Origin: JBIOJM01 sp044450785
Lineage (GTDB): Bacteria; Planctomycetota; Planctomycetia; Isosphaerales; Isosphaeraceae
Assembly (NCBI GenBank): GCA_044450785.1
Contig: JBIOJM010000011.1
Location: 1 to 64,000 of the forward strand
Direction of reading: 5' to 3'
Length of the DNA: 64,000 bases
The position numbers and the translations under genes were made by a program. Positions 40,599 through 50,120 of this stretch are shown here, piece after piece. How positions within the stretch are numbered: position 1 is the first letter of the stretch; every line of letters begins with the position of its first letter. Below the pieces are notes generated by a model that searched no databases, was not told the origin of the DNA, and saw nothing but the letters and a program-made list of their open reading frames with translations.

Positions 40599-41750
40599 TC
40601 ACCCCAGGCGAAGATGTTGCGCGATGAGATTGCGCTGGATGTCGTTCGTACCCGAGAAGATCACGCCGCCGACGCTGTCGCGGAGATCGCGCTCCAGCCC
40701 CCCCTCGGTCGCGTAGCCGGAGGCCCCGAAGACGCGAACCGCATCGAGACTGTTCTGAACGAAGCACTCCGAAACGTGGAGCTTGGCCATCGACGCCCAG
40801 GCGGTCGCATCCTGGCCTCGCGCCTTGGCCCAGGCGAAACGATAGACCATGAACCGGCTGGTTTCCAGCCGGACGGCCATGTCGACGATCCGGTTCGAGA
40901 CTGACTGGAACTTGCCGATCGGTTGGCCGAACTGCTTTCTGGTCCGTGCCTGCTGGATACAACGGTCGAGCTGCCGCCGCATCGTGCCCAGCATGCTGGA
41001 GAAGATGCCACCCCGTTCCCATTCCAATGCGGCATTGAAGATGGGTGCGCCGCGTCCAATGCGCCCGAGCACGCTCTCCGCGGGGAGGACGCAATCCTCG
41101 AAGACCAGCTCACCCATCGGGGCGGTCCGCATTCCCAGCTTGGGGATCTCGCGGGAGGCGCGAAATCCCTGGGTCTCGCGCTCGACGAGAAAAGCCGTGA
41201 TCCCCAGCACCCTCTTCGAGGGTTCGGTGGATGCGAAAAGGAGAAAGAGGTCGGCGATCGGACCGGCAGTGATCCAGGTCTTGCGGCCGTTCAATACCCA
41301 CTCGTCGTCACGCCGTTCGGCGCGGGTCTGCATGCCGAAGATGTCGGAACCCGCCTCGGGCTCGCTGGCGGCGTTGGCTCCGAGACGCCGGCCGTCGCAC
41401 AGGCCGGGCAAGTAACGCCGCTTCTGCGCCTCGGTACCGAACGCAAGGATCGGCATGGTGACCGTCCAGAGGGCCGCGTTGATCGCGAAGATCAAACCCG
41501 TGTCGGGACACCCCTGACCCAATCCTTCCATGGCCGCGACGGTCGTCTCCAGGTCTTGACCTTGACCGCCGTATTCGGCGGGGACGGGCAGACCTTGGAT
41601 TCCGAACCGGGCGCACCGGTCGAAACCTGCCCGCCAGAACTCGCCGCGCTGTTCTCGCTCAACGGCTTCGTCGTCGGCCAGCTCCTCGCGCGCGAACCGC
41701 ACGGCCTTGTCGTACCAGTGTTGCTGAGCTTCCGAAAAGGAGAATTCCAT
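40599..41750 (-). CDS. Acyl-CoA dehydrogenase
   Basis: 383 residues from ATG 41750 (MEFSFSEAQQHWYDKAVRFA). FAD-dependent acyl-CoA dehydrogenase plan: GIQGLPVPAEYGGQGQDLET, ANAASEPEAGSDIFGMQTRA, VLNGRKTWITAGPIADLFLL, KLGMRTAPMGELVFEDCVLP, the C-terminal helices LEWERGGIFSSMLGTMRRQL and RTRKQFGQPIGKFQSVSNRI, then VFGASGYATEGGLERDLRDS and IFSGTNDIQRNLIAQHL. Introduces an alpha-beta double bond in an acyl thioester; the substrate is not deducible. The neighbours (sugar permease, channel) do not suggest a pathway. A 58-codon upstream extension lacks support. Confidence 0.92.
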   Translation of the reverse strand: MEFSFSEAQQHWYDKAVRFAREELADDEAVEREQRGEFWRAGFDRCARFGIQGLPVPAEYGGQGQDLETTVAAMEGLGQGCPDTGLIFAINAALWTVTMPILAFGTEAQKRRYLPGLCDGRRLGANAASEPEAGSDIFGMQTRAERRDDEWVLNGRKTWITAGPIADLFLLFASTEPSKRVLGITAFLVERETQGFRASREIPKLGMRTAPMGELVFEDCVLPAESVLGRIGRGAPIFNAALEWERGGIFSSMLGTMRRQLDRCIQQARTRKQFGQPIGKFQSVSNRIVDMAVRLETSRFMVYRFAWAKARGQDATAWASMAKLHVSECFVQNSLDAVRVFGASGYATEGGLERDLRDSVGGVIFSGTNDIQRNLIAQHLRLG

Positions 41751-42085
41751 CACCGCGTCCGTTTCGTATGATGAACTTGGGTGCTCGATTCCGCGCCATG
41801 CCCTCGATGCGATCCGTCGAAGGGACAGCCCCGATGAACCAGCAATCGCTGGGCGGTCGTGGCCCCGTTTCAGGGGCCGCCGCCCACCCGTCAAGATGAT
41901 GGCCGAAGACCGGCCGTCGAGCAAGACCTCTACGGCAGGGCCGAAGGGCGGCGTCCTCGCTTGCGATCCTCGGCTCTCGTCCCGCGGCGTGACGAGGGGG
42001 CCGGCTGCTCCTCATCTTGGCGAGCCCCCGCGCCTGACGTATCATGCTCAGGGAATGATTCGGTGGCGCTCTGGGAGAGAAGGGC
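41751..42085. other. Intergenic, no gene seen
   Basis: 335 bases between divergent genes; no frame with recognisable features. It likely holds promoters for the dehydrogenase and the small protein genes. Confidence 0.45.
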
Positions 42086-42301
42086 ATGAAGTGTCTGATC
42101 GTTTACTGCTTCAACGGGCATTGGATCGGCGAGGAAGTATCCTGGAAACGAGCGGGGAGCGGAACTTACCGCGAGACGTCGCGCATCGAGCTCCCCCAAT
42201 CGAAGGCGAAAATCGAGGCCTTCGCGGCCGAGAACCGCTACGTGATCGAGTGGCGCGGCAACATCCCCAGCGATGCGGCAACGGCTGCCACCGTTGCTTG
42301 A
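42086..42301 (+). CDS. Small hypothetical protein
   Basis: 71 residues with GAGAGAAGGGC before the ATG. MKCLIVYCFNGHWIGEEVSW, then KRAGSGTYRETSRIELPQSK and IEAFAAENRYVIEWRG look like a compact alpha/beta protein. No family recognised. It precedes the Uma2 gene by 90 bases on the same strand. Confidence 0.5.
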   Translation: MKCLIVYCFNGHWIGEEVSWKRAGSGTYRETSRIELPQSKAKIEAFAAENRYVIEWRGNIPSDAATAATVA

Positions 42302-42391
42302 TTCTTCCGCCAGGCGTGAATTCGACGACCGGCCGGCGACGTCGATCGACGCGACAATGATCCGAGTTTCTCGCACTTCCGGAGAGCCGCG

Positions 42392-43051
42392 ATGAGTCTA
42401 GCCATGCTTGCCCCACCTGCCTTCGAGACGATCGCCGACCTGCTCGAGTCGCTGGGCGACATACCTCCCGAGCGCGTTCGGATGCATCCATGGCCGGGGA
42501 CCGCGACCGAGGAAGACGTCCTGGCGATCCATGCGAGGGAGAAACGACTTTGCGAGCTGGTCGACGGTGTCCTTGTGGAGAAACCGATGGGATTCGACGA
42601 ATCGCGGTTGGCGATCGAGATCGGCTACAGTCTGGTCGATTTCCTCCACCGTCACGATCTCGGCACCGCGGCCGGCGAAGCTGGGATGATGCGGCTGATG
42701 GCCGGGCTTGTCCGCATCCCGGACGTCTCGTTCATCCGCTGGGAACATTTGCCGCAGAGCTACGGACCGATTCCCCCGATCGCGCCCGACCTGGCTGTCG
42801 AGGTCTTGAGCGAGTCGAATACTCCCAAGGAAATGGAGCGCAAGCTCCACGAGTATTTCGGCGCCGGTACGCAATTGGTCTGGTACTTCGATCCCAAGGC
42901 ACGGACCGTGACGGTCTACACGGCTCCCGATCAATTTGCAGTCCTGGATGAATCGCAGACGCTCGACGGCGGCGAAGTCCTGCCCGGCCTCGTCTTGCCG
43001 CTTCACGAGCTGTTCGAGCGCGCCAGCCGGCGCGGTCGCCCCGGAGCGTGA
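42392..43051 (+). CDS. Uma2 family (DUF820) putative restriction-like endonuclease
   Basis: 219 residues. The PD-(D/E)xK-like Uma2 pattern: EKRLCELVDGVLVEKPMGFD, SRLAIEIGYSLVDFLHRHDL, VRIPDVSFIRWEHLPQ (catalytic P-D), IAPDLAVEVLSESNTPKEME (E of E-x-K region), KLHEYFGAGTQLVWYFDPKA and TVYTAPDQFAVLDESQTLDG. Uma2 proteins are abundant in planctomycetes and cyanobacteria, often many per genome, of unknown biological role. It converges with a second, divergent Uma2 gene 100 bases away. Confidence 0.9.
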   Translation: MSLAMLAPPAFETIADLLESLGDIPPERVRMHPWPGTATEEDVLAIHAREKRLCELVDGVLVEKPMGFDESRLAIEIGYSLVDFLHRHDLGTAAGEAGMMRLMAGLVRIPDVSFIRWEHLPQSYGPIPPIAPDLAVEVLSESNTPKEMERKLHEYFGAGTQLVWYFDPKARTVTVYTAPDQFAVLDESQTLDGGEVLPGLVLPLHELFERASRRGRPGA

Positions 43052-43152
43052 TGGCTTCGTGTCGTGCTCACGTCAGACCGGCGAAATCACGGCCCTCACT
43101 GCCGGCTCGTCGCGGCCGGCGCGCTCCCACCAGTCGTCGCCCCGATCCACGA

Positions 43153-43788
43153 TCACAAGCCGTTCGCGCCGGGGTCGGCCGCATCGTCATCGTCTTCCTC
43201 GACGTCAATCCACAGCTCGGCAACGGTCGTCGCGAAGCCGGGCAAGACCAGGCTGCCGATGACCTGCTCGTCGCGAAAAACCACTTCGTTCCAAGTATCG
43301 CCGCGCCGGGTCAGGACGGTGACCTGGTGTTTCAAGGGGTCGACGATCCAGTATTCGAGCAAGCCGTAGGCGAGGTATTCCTCGCGCTTGGTTTCGTAAT
43401 CGCGCTGAATACTACCGCGAGAGACGACCTCGGCAGCCAGCGCCGGCAGCCGCCGGCCGCGCCAATCCTTCGCAGCGCCGCGAAGGACAACGCCTAAGTC
43501 GGGGTTGCGACCCGAGATCATGCGCGGGAGCCAGAAGCGAAACTCGCTGCCACCGCCGAAGCGGTGAATGACGCCCGGATGCTGTTCACCGAAGCGACTG
43601 ACCGCGCGATAAAGATTGCAGACAACGACGCCATGCGGATCATCGGGCACTTCGGACACTTCGAGCACTCCTCGGGCCAGCTCGTAGCGGTATCCGTCCT
43701 CTTCGTCGGCCTCCATGAATTCCTCGAGGGTCATCGCCCGACCATGGTCGGCTGGGGTGATGCGGAGCGGTGTGGCAACGGTGGCCAT
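43153..43788 (-). CDS. Uma2 family (DUF820) putative restriction-like endonuclease
   Basis: 211 residues from ATG 43788 with AAAGGA upstream. MTLEEFMEADEEDGYRYELA, then RGVLEVSEVPDDPHGVVVCN, SGRNPDLGVVLRGA, RLPALAAEVVSRGSIQRDYE, TKREEYLAYGLLEYWIVDPL and a D/E-rich tail (VEEDDDDAADPG). The core follows the Uma2 fold, but differs in the P-D segment from its neighbour at 42392, so the pair is not a recent duplicate. Role unknown. Confidence 0.88.
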   Translation of the reverse strand: MATVATPLRITPADHGRAMTLEEFMEADEEDGYRYELARGVLEVSEVPDDPHGVVVCNLYRAVSRFGEQHPGVIHRFGGGSEFRFWLPRMISGRNPDLGVVLRGAAKDWRGRRLPALAAEVVSRGSIQRDYETKREEYLAYGLLEYWIVDPLKHQVTVLTRRGDTWNEVVFRDEQVIGSLVLPGFATTVAELWIDVEEDDDDAADPGANGL

Positions 43789-43925
43789 GAGCGTATGGTC
43801 CTTTCGATCGATGGGATCGGTGGCCTCGTCATGATTCATGATAATCGGGGCGTTTGGGTATGACAACGATTCGTGACAAAATGGGCCGGTACGAGAGACG
43901 GTCGGGGACCGCTGTCTAGATGATC

Positions 43926-45137
43926 TCACGAGCGGAAAAGCGGCAGGGGCTCGAAGGCGCTGCCCAGGGCATCCTTTGACGGCAGGCCGAGCCAGCCTGT
44001 GAGGACGGTGGCATACACGCGGCGGAAGTCGACCGCCATCTTCAGGTCCCCGTCTTGGAGGTCAGTCAGGCTGGGGTAGTCCCCCACCAGCCCCGGTCGG
44101 ACGCACGGGCCGGCCAGGAAGACCGGCCCCGCGGTGCCGTGGTCGGTCCCCATCGAGCCATTTTCCTCGACGCGACGGCCGAACTCGCTGAAAACCATCA
44201 CCGCCACTTGGTCGGCCAGTCGCGACGCCGCCAGGTCATCGAGGAACGCCTTGAGCGACGAGGAGAGGTCCTCCAGCAAGGGGGCGTGGCGCGCGAGCTG
44301 GTGGCCGTGGGTGTCGTAGTCCCCCTGCTCCAGGTAGTAGACGCGCGTGCCCAGCCCGGCCTTGATCAGGCGCGCCGTGAGGCGGAGCCGGCGGGCCAAC
44401 TCGGATTCGGGATAGGACGCATGGCTGTCGCGGGTCCCGGCGACCGCCTCCAGGCGGTCCGCTGTGGTATAGGCATCCAGGAGGTTGCGGCGCAGGAACC
44501 GGCCCAGGTCATCCTCCCCGGTCTCCGAGGAGCCGGCCGGCCTGAAGCCGTTCTCCTTGTCGGCCAGGACGAAGTCGTCGAGGCGGTCCAGCGCGGCGCT
44601 GACCGACCGCCGGCCGCGGAGGGCCGGCGGTGGGGAGTCGGAGCCGATCAGGAGCGCGGCCGGGGCGCCGTCGCGGGTCGTCGGGGCGCCGTCGAGGCCG
44701 CGGCCGATCCAGCCGATTCCGTTGTGTTCGAGCGGGTCCAACCGAGCCGACTGCCAGATCGCCCGGCTGCGGAAGTGCGAGCGGTTCGGGTTCGGATATC
44801 CCACGCCCTGCACGATCGCCAGCCGGCCCGAGTCGAGCAGTTTGCCCGCGCCGCCCATGGCCGGGTGAAGGCCGACCTCGCCGTTGATCTTGATCAATCG
44901 CTTCTCCGGCAGGCGGATCGCCTTGCGGTGCTTGGCATAGCCGTCGTCCTTGAACGGAACGATCGTGTTGATTCCGTCGTTGCCCCCGTCGAGCTGGACC
45001 ACGACCAGGATGCGGCTCGCCGTCTTTGCCTCGGCCGCTCGCGCGGTCCGGGCCAGGAATCCCGGCAAACTCGGGGCCAGGGCGATCAGGGTGGAATCCC
45101 TCAAACTTCGGGCGAGAAAGCGTCGTCTCGTCGGCAT
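43926..45137 (-). CDS. DUF1501 exported protein (unit 1)
   Basis: 403 residues with a Tat signal (TRRRFLARSLRDSTLIALAP). The DUF1501 domain belongs to the alkaline phosphatase/sulfatase superfamily: RILVVVQLDGGNDGINTIVP, VGLHPAMGGAGKLLDSGRLA, GVGYPNPNRSHFRSRAIWQS, EQGDYDTHGHQLARHAPLLE, FSEFGRRVEENGSMGTDHGT and AGPVFLAGPCVRPGLVGDYP. The conserved D-G-G-N-D, D-T-H and D-H-G-T would form a metal site. Function uncharacterised. It follows a DUF1800 gene by 31 bases; the pair is a standard planctomycete operon. Confidence 0.9.
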   Translation of the reverse strand: MPTRRRFLARSLRDSTLIALAPSLPGFLARTARAAEAKTASRILVVVQLDGGNDGINTIVPFKDDGYAKHRKAIRLPEKRLIKINGEVGLHPAMGGAGKLLDSGRLAIVQGVGYPNPNRSHFRSRAIWQSARLDPLEHNGIGWIGRGLDGAPTTRDGAPAALLIGSDSPPPALRGRRSVSAALDRLDDFVLADKENGFRPAGSSETGEDDLGRFLRRNLLDAYTTADRLEAVAGTRDSHASYPESELARRLRLTARLIKAGLGTRVYYLEQGDYDTHGHQLARHAPLLEDLSSSLKAFLDDLAASRLADQVAVMVFSEFGRRVEENGSMGTDHGTAGPVFLAGPCVRPGLVGDYPSLTDLQDGDLKMAVDFRRVYATVLTGWLGLPSKDALGSAFEPLPLFRS

Positions 45138-45168
45138 CGTGTTACCTCAGCTCCAGTGGCCATCACGT

Positions 45169-46515
45169 TCAACCCCGCTGCCCCGGCGGCGAGGCCAGCA
45201 GCCTGGCGACGTTGCGGCAGACGGATTCACCATCGTCGTTGGGGACGACTGGTTTGTCGGTGCCCAAGAGCAACTGGGCGAAGAACGACGGGTTTCGCCT
45301 CTGGTCATGGCGGCCGGCCAGCGCGAGCAGGTCGAGCGGAGTACTCAGTCCGACCGATTCGCCCTCGACCATCGCGGCGGCGAAATTCGCGCGGCCGATC
45401 GCCGACCGGGTCGAGATCCAGGAGCGGCCACCGGTCCAGCCGCCGACGTTCGGCGGGTAAAACAGGTCTTGGCCCAGCCGCCCGCACCAGTCGGCCAGCA
45501 CGGGCGTGCTCGGCGGCGGGTCGAGCACCTCCAGGGCGCGGACGGAGCCGATCACAAACTCGATCGGGCTCAGCACGCGATTGCCCAGGTTGGCGGGGTC
45601 GAAGAACAGGCGCGAGCGGAGTACCGTCGCGATGCACCAGCCGATGTCCAGGTCGTGGGCACGCAACCCTTCGGCCAGCGAGTTGATCGCGGCCTGATCG
45701 GCGGTCCCCTCGCCCAGGAACTCGTGGCAGAGTCGCCAGGCGAGGCGACGAGATGTCGCGGGATGCTCCAGGAGCAGCCGGGCGAAGGCATTTGCGTCGA
45801 ATGCGGCAGTCCGGCCGAGGATCGTCTTGCTGCCCGGGTCATGTCGCGACGCGATGAAGCGGGGCTCATCGTCGATCAGTTTCCAGCCGGTCAGGGCGCG
45901 GGCGGCCTGTTTGACGTCCTCCTCGGAATAAGGGCCGACCCCGAGCGTGAACAGCTCCATCAGCTCGCGGGAGAGGTTCTCGTTGGGGTGTGCCTTGGTG
46001 TTATCGGGCGCGTCGAGCCAGACGAGCAGCGCGGGGTCGCGGAGCATCGCCTGCAAGAGCCGGCCGAACGGTGCCCGGCAGAGCGAGCGGAGGGTCTCAT
46101 TCTGCCGCCGCATCAGGGACAGGTCGTTGACCTTGAGGTTGCTGGTGGCGAAGTGGTCGTGCCACATCAGGGTCAATCGCTCGGTGAGCGGGTCGGGCCC
46201 GCAGAGCATGCGGAAGACCCACCAGCCCTTGAGGCGATTTGGCTCAGGAGTTGCCAACGCCAGATCAGCCAGGCGGTCGGCGATCCCGGCGAAGCCGTCG
46301 GGGACGCCACAGGAACGTGACCGTCCCTCCAGCAGACGGTTGATCGATGCCTCAGGGCCGTCCTTCAGGTCGCGCTGGAGCTCATCCCACGTCGCCGCAA
46401 ATCCGGCCCGGCGGTGCAGGTGGACGACCCGCCGCAGGTTCCACGGTGCGCCTTCGTCGGGGACATAAAGCGCCCAGGGGTTTCCCGCGGCCGTGTCCGA
46501 AGAACGGAATCTCAT
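45169..46515 (-). CDS. DUF1800 protein (unit 1)
   Basis: 448 residues from ATG 46515 with GAGGAGC upstream. DUF1800 signatures: VVHLHRRAGFAATWDELQRD, RMLCGPDPLTERLTLMWHDH, FATSNLKVNDLSLMRRQNET, LRDPALLVWLDAPDNTKAHP, NENLSRELMELFTLGVGPYS, ALTGWKLIDDEPRF and FYPPNVGGWTGGRSWISTRS. DUF1800 proteins are co-exported or co-operonic with DUF1501 proteins and uncharacterised. It lies 44 bases after the sigma/CpdR gene. Its first half is nearly identical to the truncated copy at 51823-52548. Confidence 0.9.
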   Translation of the reverse strand: MRFRSSDTAAGNPWALYVPDEGAPWNLRRVVHLHRRAGFAATWDELQRDLKDGPEASINRLLEGRSRSCGVPDGFAGIADRLADLALATPEPNRLKGWWVFRMLCGPDPLTERLTLMWHDHFATSNLKVNDLSLMRRQNETLRSLCRAPFGRLLQAMLRDPALLVWLDAPDNTKAHPNENLSRELMELFTLGVGPYSEEDVKQAARALTGWKLIDDEPRFIASRHDPGSKTILGRTAAFDANAFARLLLEHPATSRRLAWRLCHEFLGEGTADQAAINSLAEGLRAHDLDIGWCIATVLRSRLFFDPANLGNRVLSPIEFVIGSVRALEVLDPPPSTPVLADWCGRLGQDLFYPPNVGGWTGGRSWISTRSAIGRANFAAAMVEGESVGLSTPLDLLALAGRHDQRRNPSFFAQLLLGTDKPVVPNDDGESVCRNVARLLASPPGQRG

Positions 46516-46559
46516 CGGCGGGCTCCTCAAGGAAGTGGTCAATCATCGGTCGTGGCTGG

Positions 46560-49523
46560 CTACTGGTTATTGGGCACGACCTTGACGCTCACATCCCCCA
46601 CGTCCCGGACCTCGCCGAATCTTTGGAGAACGATGTTGCGGAAGACACCGCCCGCGTCGAGCCGGTAGTTGGCTCGGGTCTTGGCTGCGATGCCGATGAA
46701 GCATTTGACGCCCGGCTTGAGCCCCACGACCTCGAATCGACCGTCGGAGGAGACGGTGAAGGTCTCATTGTCAGGCCAGACCCCGCGCGTCCCCGACGGC
46801 AGGTTATGTCCGTCAAGTTGGTACGTGGTGACCGAGAGCGTGGCTCCCGTCAGGGGCAGGCCGTCCTCGTCGACCAGCCGCCCCTTGATTGAACCGGCGG
46901 GCCCGAGCCGGACCTCCAGCGGCGCGTCGGCCTTGAGGTCTTCGTCCTTGATGACGACCGAGCCGACCAGCCGGCGGCCCTGGTGTGCGAAGATCACCTG
47001 CCGGGGATAGCCCGGCTCGAGGGCATGCACCTCGAAAGTCTCGTCGGCGAGCGTCTTGACGTATCCCCACGTCGAGCCCGGGCCATAGCACTGTGCCCCG
47101 GTGACCGGCTGGCCGTCGGGACCGATCACCCGCCCCTTACGCGTCAGGCCTCGCGTCAGCTCGAGGTCGACGGAGAAGGTCTTGGCATCGGCCGGGACGT
47201 TGATCATCCGATAAGTGTGATGGCCATGCATTATGGTTGTTCTCGTTTCGCCATCGCCCAGGCCACCCAGCCCCTTCCCCTTGTCGGCCTTCCTCAGCCT
47301 GGCGCGGATGTAGGGTGTGTCCAGGCCGCAGGCACTGGCCAGTAACATTCCTTCACCGGGCGGAACGGTCAGCCCGAACCTCGGGTCGCCCAGTTTGCCG
47401 TTGCCAAGGCTGGCCTCGCCTTCATTCAGATTCGTCGGCAGCTTGAGGAAATGCACCTCTTTAGCCCGCACGGGTCGGTCGGTCGCCGTATCGATCAAGC
47501 GGCCGGTCACGACGACCCCCTTGGGCAGTTCACAAACCATCTCGATCGGCTTGAGTCCCTCGGTATCGCTGACGTTGGTCCAGAGGCGGAGGAAGGGATC
47601 GATTCCCGGCCTGGGCTCGACGTGGACCTGATAAACCTCAGCCTTCGGCAGGCCCACCAGACGGAAGCGGCCCTGGGCGTCGGTTTGGGCATAGGTGACA
47701 GTCCAGGTCACCGGCTCGATGCCCGCGACGCTGACCCCTGCCACCGGTTTGCCCGTGGCCTTGAGCCGGACGACGCCGGTGATCGGCTTGGTCGGGACGG
47801 CGATGTGGTCGAACTTCGCGCCGACGAGTGGCGGGTCGGCTGAACGACCGTAGAACAAGAGCTCCCTGGGTTTCCGCGTCGGCTGCGGTCGGGGCTTGGG
47901 CGTCGTCCTGGCCGGGCGGGCCATGGCGAACAGTCTGCCATGCTCCAGCCCGGCGCCTTCCAATCCCAGGCCGACGATCCGGTCGCGCCCGACGCCCTTG
48001 ATCTCGAATCGCCCGTCAGCATCGGTCGTCCAGGTACCCTGGCGGCCCAGCCAGGTCGGGCCGACGTACCGTGAGGTTGCTTTTGCGTACGCGAGTGCGC
48101 CGGTGGCGAGCAGGGCGTCGAGGTCGACTCCGTCATTCGCTGTGGCGATGTCATTGATGCGTACCGTCACGCCGGCGACGGGTCGGCCCTGCGAGTCAAG
48201 GATGCGGCCGCGGATCGGCACGTCGTCGCGGACCAGCCTCAGCGTCGCCTCGCTCCCAGCGCGCAACAACCCGGCCTTGATCCATGCCGGACCGAATCCC
48301 GGCGCGACGGCCGCGATCTCGGCCTCGTGCCAGGCGGGGCCTTTGGTGTAAGGAGAGTCGCTCGACGCCTTGTCGAGGTCGAAGTGGAACAGGCCGTCGG
48401 CGCCGGCCACCGTAATGCGGCCTTTCTGAACTTGGGGGAGGGGATCGTTCCGGTCCCAGTCGGATATGGCGTGGTGGTGGGTGATATAGACCTCGGCGCC
48501 GGCGACCGGCTTGCCGTCGGGGTCCAAGACACGACCTGAAACCGGGAACGTGCCGACGGCATCGAGTAGGTCAGCTTCGGCGTGGGCCTGGGGCGCGGGG
48601 TTGGCCCGTTGCACGACGGCGGGCGGCGGCGCCGCTTTCGGGGCCTCGTCCCCCCGCGAGATCAGGGCGGCCGAGGCTGCCCAGGCCGTCACGCCGACGG
48701 TGATCAGGGCGGCGGAGGCCAGTTTGAGCTTCTGGAGCAGCATGATCTTGAGCACCTCCCGGGTGAGTGACTGGGCCGCCATCGAGACCGCCCCGACGGC
48801 GACGGTGTGATTGAGGATGTCCAGCGCCGCTCGGACGGTCGCCTGTTGCCAGGCCACGGGCACCAAAGCCCGCGCCTCGCGGAGGAAGGCCGCTCCCAGC
48901 ATCGCGTCGTCAGGGACCAGTCCGCGGCGGCCGAGCCGGCTTTTGAGCCGCTCGCGCGCCTCGGCCAGTCGTCGTCGGAGCGTCCGTTCGCTCCAGCCCA
49001 GCTCGCCGGCGGCCTGGACCTGGGTCATTCCCTCCAGGTCGCAGAGCACCAACGGGAGACGATACTTCTCCGGAAGTCGGGCGATCTCCTCATGCAAGGC
49101 CGGCAGCAGCTCGTCCGGGATCGTTGGGCAGGATGGTGTGATCGCAGTAGCCATCTGTCCCGCCTCTCTCTCGTGCGTGCGCCGCCTGGCGGCGGCCTTG
49201 TTGGCCTGGGTGGCGACCCGATGCGCCACCTGGTACAGCCAGCCGCCCAGAGTGTGGCGCCCTCGGATCGTCCCGGCCTTCTTCACCATCACCAGAAAGG
49301 TGGCCTGGAAGGCGTCCTCGGCGTCATTGGGGTCGCGGAGGATGCCGCGGCAGACGCTCAGGACCATCGGCCCGTGCCGCGCCACCATCGCCTCGAAGGC
49401 GCCGGGATCCCGCTGTTCGATGAAGCGGTCGAGGAGCTGAGCGTCGGGCAGCCCCGAGATGACGCCGTCGGCGAACAATCGCTTGATCTGCCGCAAGGCG
49501 ACGCCGAGCCTCTCGATGGACAT
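46560..49523 (-). CDS. ECF sigma factor fused to membrane helix and CpdR repeats (unit 1)
   Basis: 987 residues. Sigma region 2 is at about 25-110 (LLDRFIEQRDPGAFEAMVAR, ILRDPNDAEDAFQATFLVMV, LGGWLYQVAHRVATQANKAA), region 4 at 150-195 (LPEKYRLPLVLCDLEGMTQV, ELGWSERTLRRRLAEARERL). After a roughly 55-residue helical bridge comes one membrane helix (LASAALITVGVTAWAASAAL), then about 700 residues of carboxypeptidase-regulatory-like beta-sandwich repeats, each with a V-x-G-R-V-x-D-x-x-G-x-P-V-x-G-A core, e.g. GRVLDPDGKPVAGAEVYI and GRILDSQGRPVAGVTVRI. Topology puts the sigma part inside and the repeats outside. Probably a membrane-held sigma factor released on signal. First gene of its DUF1800-DUF1501 operon. 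Confidence 0.9.
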   Translation of the reverse strand: MSIERLGVALRQIKRLFADGVISGLPDAQLLDRFIEQRDPGAFEAMVARHGPMVLSVCRGILRDPNDAEDAFQATFLVMVKKAGTIRGRHTLGGWLYQVAHRVATQANKAAARRRTHEREAGQMATAITPSCPTIPDELLPALHEEIARLPEKYRLPLVLCDLEGMTQVQAAGELGWSERTLRRRLAEARERLKSRLGRRGLVPDDAMLGAAFLREARALVPVAWQQATVRAALDILNHTVAVGAVSMAAQSLTREVLKIMLLQKLKLASAALITVGVTAWAASAALISRGDEAPKAAPPPAVVQRANPAPQAHAEADLLDAVGTFPVSGRVLDPDGKPVAGAEVYITHHHAISDWDRNDPLPQVQKGRITVAGADGLFHFDLDKASSDSPYTKGPAWHEAEIAAVAPGFGPAWIKAGLLRAGSEATLRLVRDDVPIRGRILDSQGRPVAGVTVRINDIATANDGVDLDALLATGALAYAKATSRYVGPTWLGRQGTWTTDADGRFEIKGVGRDRIVGLGLEGAGLEHGRLFAMARPARTTPKPRPQPTRKPRELLFYGRSADPPLVGAKFDHIAVPTKPITGVVRLKATGKPVAGVSVAGIEPVTWTVTYAQTDAQGRFRLVGLPKAEVYQVHVEPRPGIDPFLRLWTNVSDTEGLKPIEMVCELPKGVVVTGRLIDTATDRPVRAKEVHFLKLPTNLNEGEASLGNGKLGDPRFGLTVPPGEGMLLASACGLDTPYIRARLRKADKGKGLGGLGDGETRTTIMHGHHTYRMINVPADAKTFSVDLELTRGLTRKGRVIGPDGQPVTGAQCYGPGSTWGYVKTLADETFEVHALEPGYPRQVIFAHQGRRLVGSVVIKDEDLKADAPLEVRLGPAGSIKGRLVDEDGLPLTGATLSVTTYQLDGHNLPSGTRGVWPDNETFTVSSDGRFEVVGLKPGVKCFIGIAAKTRANYRLDAGGVFRNIVLQRFGEVRDVGDVSVKVVPNNQ

Positions 49524-50120
49524 CTCCCGTGATCCTCCTCAAGCCTCACTCTTCACTCTCTAATGAGAGCGGAACGAGGACGATCCGGCCAATTTTTTCC
49601 AACGACTCGACAGCAGGCTAGAATCCCCATGGGGAACAGAGAAACTGCAAGACGTTGATGCGCGGACTTTTAGGCCGGGACTGGCCGTGCTCACACCAAA
49701 CCCGACGCGCCAGCGAGGGTCGCTCTCCGGACTTGTCCGGAGAGCATTTGGTCTCGCGAGAGCGGCCCCTCGCTTGCGCGTCGGGTTATAGTGTGAGTCG
49801 CGCGAGCGAGACATGCAGCCTCAGATCGTGCCTCAATCACTGGTTTCTAGCTCATTTTGTCGGCTGATTGAAATAAATACCGTCTCCGTTGCGACCACGG
49901 TCGCCCCGTGGCTCTAAAGTCCAGCCATTTATCATCTTCCGTCCCACAACCGCCGGGTTGATTCCACGCCGGCCGCCCGGGCCCCCGGGTGAAACGCGTC
50001 GTCCGCGTTCTTTTTTCTTCAACTTATCGCCCCGCTCCCCCAAAATCAGGGATCGCTTGGCTCGGTTCCAGGCACTACTTGGCGATTTTGGGAATGGGAT
50101 CGAGAACGGGGGATCCGAAG
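49524..50120. other. Divergent intergenic region with repeat R2
   Basis: 597 bases between the divergent sigma/CpdR and sigma/HlyD-like genes. It contains the R2 repeat (49699-49787) and the 30-base flank shared with 51885. No gene is convincing. Confidence 0.6.
49699..49787. repeat. Palindromic repeat family R2, copy 2
   Basis: Left arm CCCGACGCGCCAGCGAGGG, right arm CCCCTCGCTTGCGCGTCGGG, with an inner hairpin CTCTCCGGACTTGTCCGGAG between them. Preceded by GGCCGGGACTGGCCGTGCTC (49672-49691), which also precedes the half copy at 51912. Confidence 0.85.

Noticed and set aside
40540..41094. N-terminal extension of the sugar permease
   Set aside because: This part is the acyl-CoA dehydrogenase in another phase; the permease begins at MMALPESERR.
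44055..45686. 543-codon plus-strand frame opposite the DUF1501 and DUF1800 genes
   Set aside because: Spans two genes and their spacer, arginine-rich end, no ribosome site; shadow.
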